A DNA stretch of 64,000 nucleotides from Vitis vinifera (Eukaryota > Streptophyta > Magnoliopsida > Vitales > Vitaceae). The stretch is taken from contig NC_081818.1 in the NCBI RefSeq assembly GCF_030704535.1, positions 23,414,001-23,478,000 of the forward strand, read 5' to 3'. This document shows, piece by piece, positions 25,055 to 38,008 of the stretch. The notes under the pieces were generated by a model, which did not search any database, had not been told where the DNA came from, and saw only the letters and a program-made list of their open reading frames with translations. Every line of letters begins with the position of its first letter. The stretch's first letter is position 1. The position numbers and the translations under genes are program-made.

Positions 25055-27640
25055 TTCGTTGCTGCAGATTGTGTAGATTGTCTTGTGAGATACTCCAAGA
25101 TCTGCAGCAGACTTGAGGAAGGTAGAGAAGAAAAGGAGAGGAGCTTGTAGGCAGGCTGTGTGTAGCTGGCTTCTGCTCACAAAGTCACAAGGTCACATGG
25201 CAAGTCCAGTTTGAGAGATAGACTTTTGAGAGGCCACTCCAAAATCTTAATTACATTACAAATATTCTATACTATATAGACCCACTTACCTATCATCTTT
25301 CCAATATTTAATTCTTATTTTGTGCCTTTTCCTTTGTTTTTTGGGTTTTTTTTTCCCTTTTATTCCTTCCCTGTCATGACTCAGGAGTCATGCCTTCTCA
25401 CTTTATGCCTAATTTTTTGGAAATTTAATTTGAAAGTTAACATATTTCCATTTTCATCTGATTGGGTCAGAGATAAACCCATTTTTATTTAATTTCATAG
25501 TATGCAATTTCCTCAAAAATAGACTATTTTGACAGAAAATCCACTTACCCGAACCTTATTCCATGCCATTGTAGACTTCCTGTGTGTGGACAAAGGTTTA
25601 GCTGTAGTGAAAATCTAGCCCATTACATTACCTAAACCTGTTGACTTCTTCAAAATATTGTAATTTTCTTTTTTTGAAAATTATGACCAAAAAAAAAAAG
25701 AGTGGTTCGGAGTAAAGTAGGGAAGAGAAATCAGGGTCTGTGCCCCTATTCACACACAAAAGTTTGAAATTATTGGGTTGGAAAATCATGATATAGAATG
25801 TTTTGCAATATTCTCTATACTTTTTTTTTTTTTTTGTATATGATTCCCCTTTTTTGGTGGCTATTTGACATGAAAGAATCATTTTTTTCCCCCCAAAACT
25901 TGAGTTCACCAAGTTGATTAATGTCCTAAAAAAGTTAGGAAATGAAAATTCAATGGGAGGATCATGAAGATGTGAACCCACGCACATAGAATATTTATTT
26001 AGCAAATTAATGTTGATAATATGAAGGCAGAAGAAGGTGGAGGTTTCATAGAAAGTGTTAGGCAGAGAGTCAGAGTGGGAGGAGGCGTGCACTCCTTGAA
26101 GAATTAGAAAAGTATAGTGCTTTATGAAATGAGATAATAATAAATATTGTATATGCTTCTTCAAGTGTGAACCTTGACATCAGCCGCGTACACATTCACT
26201 GCAGGACAGTGGGAAGACAGCCCATCCAAAGACCAGGTCTAATTGGGCCAAGTGTCATTTAACCATTGGTTTTGTATTAACACTTGACTCCATCTTCTAC
26301 GAAAGGGAAATAAGAGGTTGGATTTACTTTATATCAAAGTTCTAATCAATCCCCATATTATCTTCTCCCATATGAGTGGCCCAAACGGTAGCCCACCTGC
26401 CCAAATCTGCCCAAGAGATTGGGCCCATTCACTAAAGATTGGAGTCCAGCCTGATTCATCAAGTCAACGGTTCAACCGCCGTTTCAATGACAGTTTAATG
26501 ATCTTTCCGACTCAAGTAGTGACCAAGATCGGATTTGGCTATGATCAAACTGGACGATCCAACCTAAAACATTGATTATAATCTTCATCCCTCAAATTTG
26601 TTAAATATAAGAGACAAATGTATAAATAAATTTGATTAAAGTACAAACAAATGAAATTCAAATAAAATAAAAAATAATTAGATCAAATTATGTACATGAT
26701 ATATCATGATTAATCCCATTTTTTAATTGATAGAATTTGATATCATAATGGAACCCTATATTACAATTTTATGTATAATATTTTGATGCAACTTCTCAAA
26801 TGATACGAGAACTTAGTTTATGCATCAAAATTAGGGTAAGATAGCAGTAAAAGAATGTGTATGTATAAAATTGTCAATCCAAAAAGGGATTGAAACTTCA
26901 TAATGAATCCTACTATCAATGAGGTTATACTACTAACGCATCTCATCACCATGTTGTCATGCCAGACATTCTTGGGACTACATAGATGGGTAAGTCTCCT
27001 TGATTTGGACAGTAGCATTTTTTAGAACTTGGGTTTGTTTATGGGCTTTAGACTTGAATTGTTACTTTGGGCTTTAGGCATTAATTGAGTTTGGCCCTAA
27101 GATTGGGTTGATATGTTTTGGTCATTGGGTTTTAATTTTAGATACTAAATTGGGTTTGTGTTGTGCATATTGATATTCCTTATTTGGGCCTTCAACATTT
27201 GGATCTATTTTTTAAAGCTTAGTTAGTACATTCATTTGGGCTTTAGACATGGGCATGAGATTCTGATTTTGGGCTTCATTTGAATTGAGCTTCAATTGAT
27301 TTGTTGCATTTAGGCCTATTTGTTTGGATATGGTTGACTAGGCTTATTTGCTATTTATATTGGGTCTTGGATTTTGGATTTCATTTACTTACTTTGGGCT
27401 TGTCTTATTTTCTAGGCATGAGTCCTCTTGTAGGACTTCTTTGGTTGAGCACGAACGTGTGACACGTGGAGGGCCAGATTTCATTAAAGAAAAAGAGGTT
27501 TGGAAAAACCTATAAAGGGGTACAAAACCCTAGGTAAAAGGAGACCATCTTTTCTCTCTCATTTCTCCCCTTTTTTTTATTTTTTATTTATTTTTTTATT
27601 TTATAAGAGAGTGAAATTGTTTGTATCCTATTTGGAGTGA
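25055..27640. other. intergenic DNA upstream of COB, with LTR- or promoter-like text at its right end
   Basis: The first 200 bases should hold the COB leader and promoter (minus strand). Beyond that there is no gene. From about 27,010 the + strand repeats 'tgggctttag'-like words. Then come a G-box (GACACGTGG, 27,461), a TATA-like TATAAAG at 27,511, AACCCTAG at about 27,527 and a pyrimidine-rich leader. This looks like a retroelement LTR or an orphan promoter. The text resumes after the MULE at 40,806, so the MULE inserted into this unit. Confidence 0.4.
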
Positions 27641-27657
27641 ATTAGAGGTGTAAAGTT

Positions 27658-27666
27658 TTTATTTGG
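27658..27666. repeat. target-site duplication, left copy of MULE
   Basis: TTTATTTGG, 9 bp, is repeated exactly at 40806-40814, directly outside the two inverted ends. Nine base pairs is the usual Mutator-superfamily duplication. The adjoining G-run leaves a one-base ambiguity in where the element starts. Confidence 0.85.
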
Positions 27667-27912
27667 GGACTTTTCTTAATAGTACGGTAATTTAAAAAAG
27701 TTATGCTTAAATTATTGTAGTAAAAGAAGTTATTACAAATATATGGTAGTTTTTGCCAACTAGGACAGAGGAGATAGGAGAGAGGAGAGAAGGTGAACGG
27801 ATAAATTTTTTTTTAAACCAAAATCATCTTTTCAAATTTCAAAAGGTCTTTTCAAAAGACGATTTTAAAAAAAATTTAAAAAGGGAAATCGTTTCTTCAA
27901 GAGACGAGTTCC

Positions 27913-27915
<3 letters not shown>
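27667..27915 (+). repeat. left terminal inverted repeat of MULE
   Basis: Pairs with 40573-40805. Shared landmarks are AATAGTACGGTAATTT, TTATGCTTAAATTATTGTAG, ATTACAAATATATGGTA, the GGAGATAGGAGAGAGG stretch and the CTTTTCAAAAGACGATTTT hairpin. The inner edge merges into the first palindrome of the array. Confidence 0.88.
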
Positions 27916-27990
<75 letters not shown>

Positions 27991-28341
27991 AAAATTCCCC
28001 ATTTACTCAAGGGAACTCGTCTCTTCAAGAGACGAGTTCCATGAAAAAATATATATATTTTAAAATTCCCAAATTAAAAAATAATAATAATAACAATTCC
28101 TCAAGGGAACTCGTCTCTTCAAGAGGCGAGTTCCCCATAAAAAAAATATTTTTTAAAAATATATATATATAAAAATTCCCAAATTAAAAAAATATATATA
28201 TTTCCTCAAGGGAACTTGTCTCTTGAAGAGACAAGTTCCATGAAAATATATATATATTTTTTAAAAATCCCAAATTATTAAAAAAAAAAAAAAAAACAAT
28301 TCATCAAGGGAACTCGTCTCTTCAAGAGACGAGTTCCATGA

Positions 28342-28385
<44 letters not shown>

Positions 28386-28850
28386 TAAAAAATTCCCAAA
28401 TTATTAAAAAAAAAAAATCAATTCCTCAAGGAAACTCATCTCTTCAAGAGACGAGTTCCCATGGAAAAAAAATGGTCAAGGGAACTCGTCTCTTGAAGAA
28501 ACGAGTTCACATGAAAAAAAATTAATATATTTTTTAAAAAAAATCCCAAATATAAAAAAAAAAATCCAAAAGGGAAATCATCTCTTGAAAAGACGAGTTC
28601 CCACTAAAAAAAATTAATATATTTTTTTAAAAAAATCCCATATTATAAAATAAAATAAAAAATTCCAAAGGGGAAATAGTCTCTTTAAAAAAATTAATAT
28701 TTTTATTTTTATTTTTTAAATCCCAAATTATAAAAAAAAATAAAAAAAAAATCCAAAAGGGAAATAGTCTCTTCATTATAAAAAAATCCCAAATTATAAA
28801 AAGAAAAGAAAAAATCCAAAAGGGAAATCGTCTCTTCATAGGTAAGTCGT
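27880..28850. repeat. palindrome array 1 (left)
   Basis: Around eight full palindromes and three half copies, at about 27,888, 28,010, 28,106, 28,210, 28,308, 28,428, 28,479, 28,570 and, as halves, 28,670, 28,757 and 28,818. Each has a 15-bp arm GGGAACTCGTCTCTT (or GGGAAATCGTCTCTT), one central base (C or G), then the arm's complement. Spacers of about 60-110 bp are poly(A/T) and (TA)n with 'aaattcccaaattaaaaaa'. A 22-bp CGTTTGCTAT repeat follows directly at 28,847. Confidence 0.92.
27915..27987. repeat. (TA)n microsatellite
   Basis: About 36 TA units lie between two palindromes of array 1. Similar TA runs sit in other spacers at about 28,345-28,381, 39,533-39,557, 40,352-40,405 and 40,502-40,561. 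They would slip easily and make the spacers unstable. Confidence 0.9.
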
Positions 28851-28950
28851 TTGCTATGAACAATACCGTTTGCTATTTTGAACAACACTGTTTGCTATCA
28901 TAGCTAGCCCGTTTGCTATTTCGAAGAAGAACGTTTGGTATCATATCGTT
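28847..28950 (+). repeat. CGTTTGCTAT short tandem repeat
   Basis: Five loose copies of (C/T)GTTTG(C/G)TAT, about 20-23 bp apart, lie between palindrome array 1 and the transposase promoter. They could be subterminal protein-binding sites, since mudrA-type transposases bind within or near their inverted repeats. That role is inferred only from position. Confidence 0.6.
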
Positions 28951-29030
28951 ACACTCTACCAATTCCATTTTAAACTCAAACTTTAACCACTCATCATACA
29001 TTTTTACAACTTCTCATACACTATAAATTA

Positions 29031-29192
29031 CCTTCTTCATTCTCATTTTCACCTTCAAACTTCTTCACTTACATTTTATCATTCTTCCCACTTGAAACTC
29101 TTCACTTACATTTTCCCACTCTTCTCACTTGAAACTGAAATTTTCACTTCTCAGTTTTTCACCTTTGGTAGACTTTGAGCATATCTTCTAAG
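29031..29192 (+). promoter_or_regulatory. transposase promoter and 5' leader exon
   Basis: A TATA-like CTATAAATTA at 29031-29040 is followed by a pyrimidine-rich leader (repeats of CTTCACTTACATTTT) and a donor at 29192/29193 (CTAAG/GTAATA). The matching acceptor TTTTGAATAG ends at 31163, eight bases before the transposase ATG. The start site is inferred to lie near 29,065. Confidence 0.55.
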
Positions 29193-31163
29193 GTAATATT
29201 TTTGCCTTATTTTATTTTATGATCTATAGTTTTTATTATTATATCAGTTTTTATTGGTAGGTAATATTTTTGCCTTTTTATTATTATATCAGTTTTTATT
29301 GATAGGTAATATTTTTGCCTTTATTTCATATTTATTGTGTAATGCATGATAGATTAGATATTTGTTGTTATATGTATTTTTTTTAAAATTTATTTGATTT
29401 ATGATAATTTTGTTAGAATATTATTTATTCTAAATTATCATTATATAAAGATAAATGAATTAAATCATTAAAAAAATAAAAATGATATTAGTTTATTTAA
29501 TTAAAATTAAATAATAGGATCATTGCTTATGTTTATTAATAAAATATTAAAATTTAAATTTAAAAATAAAATAAAATATTGATAAAATGAGAATGAAAAA
29601 TAATAATAATAGAATAATTATATTTCTATATATTTTGCATAATATATGATTTTAAAAAATATTAAAATTTTAAAAATACAAATACAATATCATCCAAAAT
29701 TATGAATTGATCTTATATATTTTTTAAAATTAATAATAGTGTTAAATAATTGACAAATTTGTTATAAAATGAGATGTAAAAATAAAAATAAAAATAAAAA
29801 TAAAACTAAAACTAAAACTAAAATGTTATTTGATTTATTTTATATAAAGTAATTTAACACAAATATAAAATAGTAACCGTGACTATTAAATGTATCTAAT
29901 ATATATTTTAATATTAAAATATTATATACATTTAAATATCCATTTTAAAAAAGAAAAGATAAGAAATATATAATTGTACAATGTTAGAATATATAATAAA
30001 ATAAAATAAATAAATAAATTTAGTAATGGTGGTTAGTGTTAAATTATTTTTTTTGCATTTAATATTATTTAAAAAAATATTAAAATATAAGAAATTTAAG
30101 TAGAACATTATCCGAAATTATGAATTTATCTTCTATATTGTAAAAAAATTAATATTAGTCTTAAATTATTGAAATAATTCTTGTAAGATATTGAGAGCTA
30201 GAAAATAAAAATAAATAAAAGTAGAAATAAAACTAAAATATTATTTGATTTATTTAAATGGCTATTTAATGTATAATATATATACGAGTAATTTTCTATA
30301 ATATAACATAGTAACCGTGAGTATTAAAGGTATATAATCTATATTTAAATATTAAAATATTATATACATTTAAATGTTCATTTTAACAAAGAAAAGAAAT
30401 ATATAATTGTAAAATGTTATAATATATAATATTATTAGTGTGAAATTATTTTGAAATTATTTTTTTGCATACATTATATATATGTATACATATTAAAATA
30501 TAAGAAATATAGTAGAACATTATTTGAAATTTTGAGTTTGTATTCTATATTTTATAAAAATTAACATTAGTTTTAAATTATTGAAAAAATTCTTGTAAGA
30601 AATTGAGAGCTAAAAATTAAAAATAAATTAAAGTAGATATAAATTTAAAATATTATTTGATTTATTTAATTGGATATTTTAATATAATATATATGTATAA
30701 AATAATTGTGTATAATATAAAATAGTAACCGTTAGTATTAAAGGTATATTATATATATATTTAAATATTCAAATATTATATACATTTCATATCTATTTTA
30801 AAAAAGAAAAGAAATAGATATTTGTAAAATGTTAGAATATATAATAAAAGAAAATAAATAAATTTAGTAATGGTTGTTAGTATTAAATTATTTTTTTGTA
30901 TATAATATTAATTAAAAAAATATAAAAATATAAGAAATATAAGTAGAACATTATCCGAGAGTTGGTCTTATCTTATATAATATGTAAATGGACTTTTAAA
31001 ATGTTATATTATATACATTTAAATATCCCTTTTTAAAAAGAAAATAAATATATTGTAATGGACAATGCACCATAATATTAGTAAAATAGATTTGCAAAAT
31101 ATATATTGTTTATTATCATAAAGTTTATTGATGATGATACTTTTTTGTTGATCTTTTGAATAG
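29193..31163 (+). repeat. leader intron made of tandem AT-rich repeats of about 420 bp
   Basis: The landmark AGTAACCGT(G/T)A(G/C)TATTAAA occurs at about 29,873, 30,310 and 30,723, so the unit is about 413-437 bp. Each copy also has 'aaagaaatatataattgtaa' and TTTAGTAATGGT-like text, and a partial copy runs to 31,050. The same repeat lies, inverted, in the leader intron of the PMD gene (37,311-38,350). Confidence 0.75.
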
Positions 31164-31171
31164 GTTTTATA

Positions 31172-33742
31172 ATGGACGGTTACACCACGGTGTTGTGCTA
31201 TACTAGGGGTGAAATTATTGATTGTGAATTTGGGGTAAGTTATAATCGTCCTCCTGATAAAGGCGTTTTAATCAATAGTATGATAACATTTGATGAGTTA
31301 GAAACAAAATTGTGTCATGCTCTGAATATTAATCGTACTTATACCAAGTTAAATATGGTGTTTCGATATCTAATTCCCTTTCCAAATGGAAATGGTACTG
31401 TTAATTATGTCCCTTTGCCTATTCGAGATGATGGTGATGTAAGGATAATGTTTACCGTTGTCGCACAATCTCCTCATCCAAATACTATTGAAATGTATTG
31501 TCAAACTTCTTCCATTGATTATCACCCTATGCCTAGTAGCTTTACTATCCCATTGCATATTGAAAGTCTAGGTCCAAGTCAACATATGGTAGAAAATAAC
31601 ACATCTTCCCCTAAGTATATGCAAAGTTATGATAATGACATAGAACCTATAGTTAGGGTAGATATGGCAGGGGTTACTAAGTCAATTGTAATGACAGTTG
31701 GAAATTATGTTGATATTTTACCTGGAAATGATGATGACAATGTAGAGTTATTTGATGAAGATGATGGTAATGAGGATATTATGGACATGGAGGATAATGA
31801 AAATACAGAAAATGATGCATCATTGCTAGGTGGTGGTGAACATGATGCCCCTTCCCCAATATTTAGAGAATTGAATTAGGATGTAATTAACTCCATCGCT
31901 GACAAGGATTTAATAGCACGCATTGGCTTATGGAATGAATCAGATGAATTGTTTAAGGGTTTGCGGTTTGAGAGTAAGGTAGACTTACAATATGCTGTTA
32001 AACGTTATTCTATATGTAGGAATCAACATTTGATTGTTATTGAATCTGAGCCAGATATTTGGGCTGTAAAGTGTAAAAAATGGTCTGAGAGTTGTAATTG
32101 GAGGCTTCATGCATGTCGTCGTAAATGTCATGGTTTGTTTGAGATAACAAAGTACATAGGTCCTCACACTTGTGTTTACCCTAAACTATCACAAGACCAC
32201 TCACAATTAGACTCAACCTTCATTGCATGAGAAGTTCAAAATGTAGTCCAAAGTGATCACACAATTTCAATTGCTGCATTACATCAAATAGTGAAAGATA
32301 AATTTGGTTATAATGTTCATTACAAGAGGATTTGGGAAGCAAAGAGGAAAGCAATGATAAGGATATTTGGTGATTGGGATGAATCTTACCAAACTTTACC
32401 TAAGTGGATGAATATTGTTAAACTTACTAACCCTGGGACTAAGGTTGTTTGGAAGACATCATTACTAGCAGGTTGCAATGGAAATGTACGTTTTATGCGT
32501 GCGTTCTGGGCTTTTGGGGCATGTGTTGAAGGATTTAAGCATTGTAGACCAATAATACAAATAGATGGTATTTTTTTATATGGAAAATACATAAGGAAAC
32601 TTTTGATTGCAACATCAATCGATGCTAATGGTCATATCTTCCCTCTAGCATTTGCAATAGTTGAAGAGGAATCATCAAATAGTTGGTCTTGGTTTCTTTA
32701 TATATTAAGGACTCAAGTCACACAAAGAGAAGGCATATGTCTCATTTCAGATCGTCATGTAGGAATACAAGCCGCCATTAGGGATCCTAGTGTTGGTTGG
32801 AGCCCGCCTTATGCACACCATCGATATTGTCTTAGGCATATGACAAGCAATTTCAATGATAAATATAGAAATAAGATGTTAAAAGACTTAGTGTATAGAG
32901 CAGGGTCTCAACATCAACCACGAAAGTATGAGGCATGTATGACTAAGTTAAAACGATTAGATGAGAAATGCTTAGAATGGTTTAACAGGTTGGACACGAA
33001 GAAATGGACTTTGGCACATGATGGAGGACATCGGTATGGGTGGATGACTACAAATATTGCTGAATGCATAAATGGAGTGCTCAAAGGGGCTAGAATGTTG
33101 CCTATCACTGCTCTTGTTCGATTAACTTTCTATTGTTGTGTTTCATATTTCGAGACTCGTCGAACAGAGATACAAACTCAAATGGCAAATGGAGATTTGT
33201 ATACTTCCTATGCCATTAACAAAATAACAAAATATCAATCAAGGGCTAGTGGACACACTACCAATATTTTTCATCGTTCAAATGAGATATTTGAAGTTAC
33301 AACTGCTCCCCATGGGTTTCATATGGATAAAAGAAACAATATACAAATTGTAAAGTTGAAAGAAAGAACATGTACTTGTAATAAATGGCAATCATTTGGT
33401 ATACCATGTTCACATGTGTTGGCTGTATGTGCACCTGCAAGGATTGATAGTTGGCAATTTGTTGACAAACATTATAGGATGGATGTATATGCTTGTTGCT
33501 ATACACCTCAATTCAATCTAATTCCACATCAAGCCTATTGGCCAGAGCCTAATTTTCCAATTGTTCATCCTAATCCAACTCTAGTACGTGATAAAGGAAG
33601 ACCAAGATCTTCAAGGATTAGGAATGAAATGGATTGGAGAGAACCAAGTGTTAAATTACGATGTGGGCTTTGTGAACAAGAGGGTCACAATCGGTGAAAA
33701 TGTCTTAACAAAGAGGAGTCTTCTAACACAACCGCTCAATGA
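31172..33742 (+). pseudogene. mudrA-like: MUDR-type MULE transposase, three in-frame stops
   Basis: One exon of 857 codons is preceded by a spliced leader. Order: a PB1-like N-terminal domain (MDGYTTVLCYTRGEI), an acidic linker (about residues 185-225), the MULE DNA-binding domain (FKGLRFESKVDLQYAVKRYSI), the transposase core from about residue 375 (PIIQIDGIFLYGKY, CLISDRHVGIQA and TTNIAECINGVLKG carry the likely D-D-E), a SWIM finger (CTCNKWQSFGIPCSHVL) and a C-terminal zinc knuckle (CGLCEQEGHNR). Stops at 31877 (TAG), 32228 (TGA) and 33695 (TGA, inside the knuckle) interrupt a frame that otherwise stays in register. Frame-preserving decay with no indels fits recent loss, perhaps by C-to-T change in methylated DNA. 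It converges with the PMD gene across palindrome array 2. Confidence 0.92.
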
Positions 33743-33784
33743 TATTGTAAGTTCTAGTTGAAAATTTAATTATTTAAATTATTT

Positions 33785-34615
33785 TTTTTTAAAATTTAAA
33801 TTCTCTTGAAGAGACGATTTCTCATGAAAAAAAATAATATATATTTTTAAAAAAATCCCAAATATAGAAAAAAAAATTCCTCAAGAGAACTCGTCTCTTG
33901 CAGAGACGAGTTCCCATGAAAAAAAATTAATATTTTTTTTTAAAAAAATCCCAGATTATAAAAATAAAAAAATTAAAAAAAAATCCTCAAGGAACTCATC
34001 TCTTGAAGAGACAAGTTCCCATGAAAAAAATTAATATATTTTTTTTTAAAAAAATCCCAAATAAAAAAAAATTTGAAAAGGGAAATCGTCTTTTGAAGAG
34101 ACGATTTCCCATTAAAAAAATTAATATTTTTTTTCAAAAAATCCCAAATTAAAAAAAAAATTTCCAAAAGGGAAATCGTCTCTTTAAGAGACAATTTCCC
34201 ATTAAAAAAAATTAATATTTTTTTTTAAAAAAATCCCAAATTAAAAAAAAAATCCTTAAAGGAACTCGTCTCTTCAAGAGACGAGTTCCCATGAGAAAAT
34301 TAATATTTTTTTTAATAAAATCCCAATTATAAAAATAAAAAAAAAATCCTCAAGGGAACTCGTCTCTTCCAGAGACGATTTCCCATTAAAAAAATCCCAA
34401 ATTATTAAAAAAAAAAATTCTAAAAGGGAAATCGTCTCTTGAAGAGATGATTTTCCGTTAAAAAAAATTATTAAAATTGCAAAAGGGAAATCGTTTCTTG
34501 AAGAGACGATTTCCCATTAAAAAAAATTAATATTTTTTTTTAAAAAATCCCAAATTAAAAAAAAAATTCCAAAAGAGAAATTGTCTATTGAAGAGACGAT
34601 TTCCTTTTTGTATTT
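33785..34615. repeat. palindrome array 2 (between the two convergent genes)
   Basis: About ten palindromes at roughly 33,803 (half), 33,885, 33,989, 34,079, 34,170, 34,259, 34,353, 34,425, 34,486 and 34,574. The ACTCG and AATCG arm types are mixed. It starts 43 bases after the transposase stop and ends about 255 bases before the PMD stop, so both transcripts would run into it. Short minus-strand open frames here are repeat artefacts. Confidence 0.92.
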
Positions 34616-34869
34616 TTTTTTTTGTTGGCAAATCATTTCCAATAAACTAGCAACCAATAAAAGTTAGTATTCATCATCAATACAAATAAACGAAAAAAAA
34701 AAAAAAAAAACATGTATCATCAATTTATGTTCCATACAAGATATAAAAGTCATCAATGTGTGCCACATGAAGGAGGCTTCCTTCTTCGTTGTGGTCGTTG
34801 GTGACATCTTTCCAACTCGGATTGATCTGAGGGACCATCTAATGTTGCTTTATTTCCTCGTCTTCGTCA

Positions 34870-37297
34870 TCATCCTCGACCTCTTCCTCGTCCACGTCCT
34901 TCATCTTGCACTTGTGCCTCTCGCTGTTGTTCAACAAGTGGTGACGGAAAGTATTGCATTTGTGTCGCCACATCATCTCTAAATGGATGTCCTAATGACT
35001 GTGGTGACAAAGCAATGAGTGGTGCTGTAGGTGGAGTAAATGATACATCGATACTGGAAGACATAGGTATATGAAAAGAAGGCCCATTAATATAAGAATG
35101 GAATATCTCCTGCATGAATGATGTCCGAACATCTTCCTGTATCACCCCCTCAACAATGGATGAAACTGATGAATAAGGCAGTGACTGGTCAAGTGGTGTA
35201 GAAAAATTGAAGGAAGAATGTTGTAGAGCTGATGGTGGAAAATGTATAGCTACATCATCTCTATGGAAATGTGGATCATCAGAAATATGGCCTCCACGTG
35301 TTCGAACACCTCCGCCTCTAGTGCAAACGCCTCCACTTGTAGGATGTACCCCACCACCTCTAGTCCGCACCCCACCACCTCTGGTCCGTACCCCAATATC
35401 TGTCATCCCAACCTCCTCATCTGATGAATGTCTCTCCACATTAATGACATTAGGGGGAATAAGAAACTCATCGGCCTCGTGGATCTCTGAATGTTTAGTT
35501 CGTACCCCACCACCTTTACTCCGCACCCCACTAGCTCTTATCCCAACCCCCTCATCCGATGATTGTCTCTCCGTATCAACAACATTAGGGGGAATAACTA
35601 ACCGATCAGCCTCGTGTATAGCCTCTAAAGTGGTTGCACATAATTGATGAATTGCATCACGATGACCGATATTCGGTGTATCTGGAGTAGTCCATAAATG
35701 TATTTGTTGCAAACTGCGGTTCTGTAAGAATTAAGAATACAAAGTTAGATGCTTTTGTAATAAGAAGAAAATATAGTAATAAATAAAAAGACATTGTAAT
35801 TACCACTATCTCCCACGAAGATCCATGTGGAGTAAAAAAAAGGCGAGTAATCGAACGATACCACACCATATATGGGTGGTTATACTCGTACGAAGTATAT
35901 GTTGCCTCAGCTCTAGCAAAATGATCGTACCTAGCCTCCCACCTTGGAATAAGTGGTGATGAATACTCATCCCATCAAAATCATGTCGACCCCTCAAATC
36001 ATATCTATGTAAGCCCAATTCTGTATCGCATTGCTCGGGAATATGTTGTACTAGCCCAAATTGCCGCAAAACATGATCAGGTCTATGCCACTCCACTATG
36101 TGGAAACAGATAAGGGGTGAAATAGTCAACCACAAGTCAGAGGCAATAGTACAGTAATCTGGGAGTGCAGAGATGACATCATCAGTATATGGCTCCCATA
36201 TAATCTGCAATTAAATTTGAAATATAACTCACATTATTTAATAATAATTTCATTATAAATCGTTTAAAAAAATTATTTAAAATAATGAATTTATCACCTG
36301 CTCTGGCATAAGTTGATCAAGTAGATATCTATACTGAGATAGCACATGCATAGGCGTCGAAGTAGTACGGAATTCATCTCTCCAACTACAAAAAGAATAT
36401 ATATTAAAGGTTTTAGTAATTGTTTATTTATGCATATATGTGTTTACATATGCTATAACTATGGTTGAATACATACCGCATGCCTAAAGGTGGTTGTGGT
36501 AGTACTTCATCATGTGGTGTCGGATGTAAGCACATAGGTGCCATAAAAGGAAATCTATCCCATATCCATAACTATAACAAAATCAGAGGACCTGATACAT
36601 CATGTGCATCAATACGGGATGCTCGACACATCTCTCGATATAGCCAAGCTAGGCAAGCACTACCCCAACTGTAAGTACCAGTAACTCCAAGATCCTGAAG
36701 TAGTGGTAAAAACATTAAGTGTACCTTATTGTTTGATTTATCCGCAAAAAGAAAACCTCCAATCAACTGTAAGATGAATGCCCTAGCATAGCATCTCACG
36801 GACTCCACATCAGCATCAGGTGGCAATGAAGGAAAATGTTCTGTCAACCACATCAAACGAAGTCTTTGTCCAGATATATCTCTATATCCAGGCACCACTC
36901 CTAATAATGTAGCACACACCTCTCTCCAATCTAAGCACGTGGTACCGGTAACTGCAACACCATCAATCGGTAAGCCTAAAATAATGCTAACATCTTGAAG
37001 TGTGATGGTACACTCTCCCTGAGGTACATGGAAAGTGTGGGTCTCAGGACGCCATCTCTATATGAATACTGTAATAAGGTGCCAATCCAATGAAATAAAA
37101 CCTAATCGAGTAACACCGTAGAATCCAGATTGTTGCAAATATGGAATGATACGTGCATCCAAAACACTATTACGAAAAAAACTGGCTTCACGACGTCGAC
37201 AATGGATCTTTCCGGGATCATTTCCTTCCCATATAAGTGAAGATCGATGTATTTCCTGGTTATATAGAACTGAACGATCTACTAGTTCAGGATCCAT
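34870..37297 (-). pseudogene. plant mobile domain (PMD, MAIN/PP7-long-form-like) protein, broken
   Basis: PMD proteins occur in transposons and as domesticated plant genes (MAIN, MAIL1), where they act in silencing and genome stability. Exons on the minus strand: 37297-36477, 36385-36298, 36204-35804 and 35721-34870, all GT-AG and in phase. Exon 1 starts MDPELVDRSVLYNQ and carries FYGVTRLGFISLDWHLI, then RWRPETHTFHVPQGECTITLQDV and LWLTEHFPSL-like text. Exon 3 has WEPYTDDV, CFHIVEWHRPDHVLRQFG and ELGLHRYDLRGRHD. Exon 4 is low-complexity, with repeats of GGGVRTRG and a final GRGRGRG tail. Breaks: TAG at 37060-37058, TAG at 36574-36572, and a one-base deletion near 35,970, which the exon 3 length (401 nt) also shows. 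A leader intron of 1,040 bp precedes the ATG. Confidence 0.87.
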
Positions 37298-37310
37298 GAT
37301 AATGTATTTC

Positions 37311-37478
37311 CTGCATCATTCAAATATTTTTTAATATTTTAATATTCTAACATTTTACAATTATATATTTCTTTTCTCTTTTAAAATGGATATTTAAATG
37401 TATATAATATTTTAACATTTAAATATATATTATATACCTTTCATACTCACTGTTACTATTTTATATTATAGAAAATTA

Positions 37479-37539
<61 letters not shown>

Positions 37540-37878
37540 CATTAAAATATCCATTTAAATAAATCAAATAATATTTTAGTTTTATTTATTTTTTATATTT
37601 TGGTCTCAATATCTTACAAGAATTATTTCAATAATTTAATACTAATATTATTTTTCATAAAATAGAGAAAATAAATTCATAATTTTGATAATGTTCTACT
37701 TAAATTTCTTTTAATTTAATATTTTTTAAATAATATTATATGGAAAAAAATAATTTAACACTAACAACCATTAATAAATTTATTTATTTTATTTTATTAT
37801 ATATTCTAACATTTTACAATTATATATTTCTTTTCTTTGTTAAAATGGATATTTAAATTTATGTAATATTTAAATATT

Positions 37879-37919
<41 letters not shown>

Positions 37920-37964
37920 CATTTAATACTCACTATTACTATGTTACATTATAGAAAATTTCTT

Positions 37965-38008
<44 letters not shown>

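Noticed and set aside
18072..25180. Antisense and out-of-frame open frames across the COBRA genes
   Set aside because: They overlap exons whose splice sites, phases and protein identity are all consistent, so they are shadows.
27753..28863. Open frames with runs of IYIYIY or KKK/FFF
   Set aside because: They read through TA microsatellites and A/T spacers of the palindrome arrays. The same applies at 33,973-34,194, 39,862-40,437 and 44,688-44,933.
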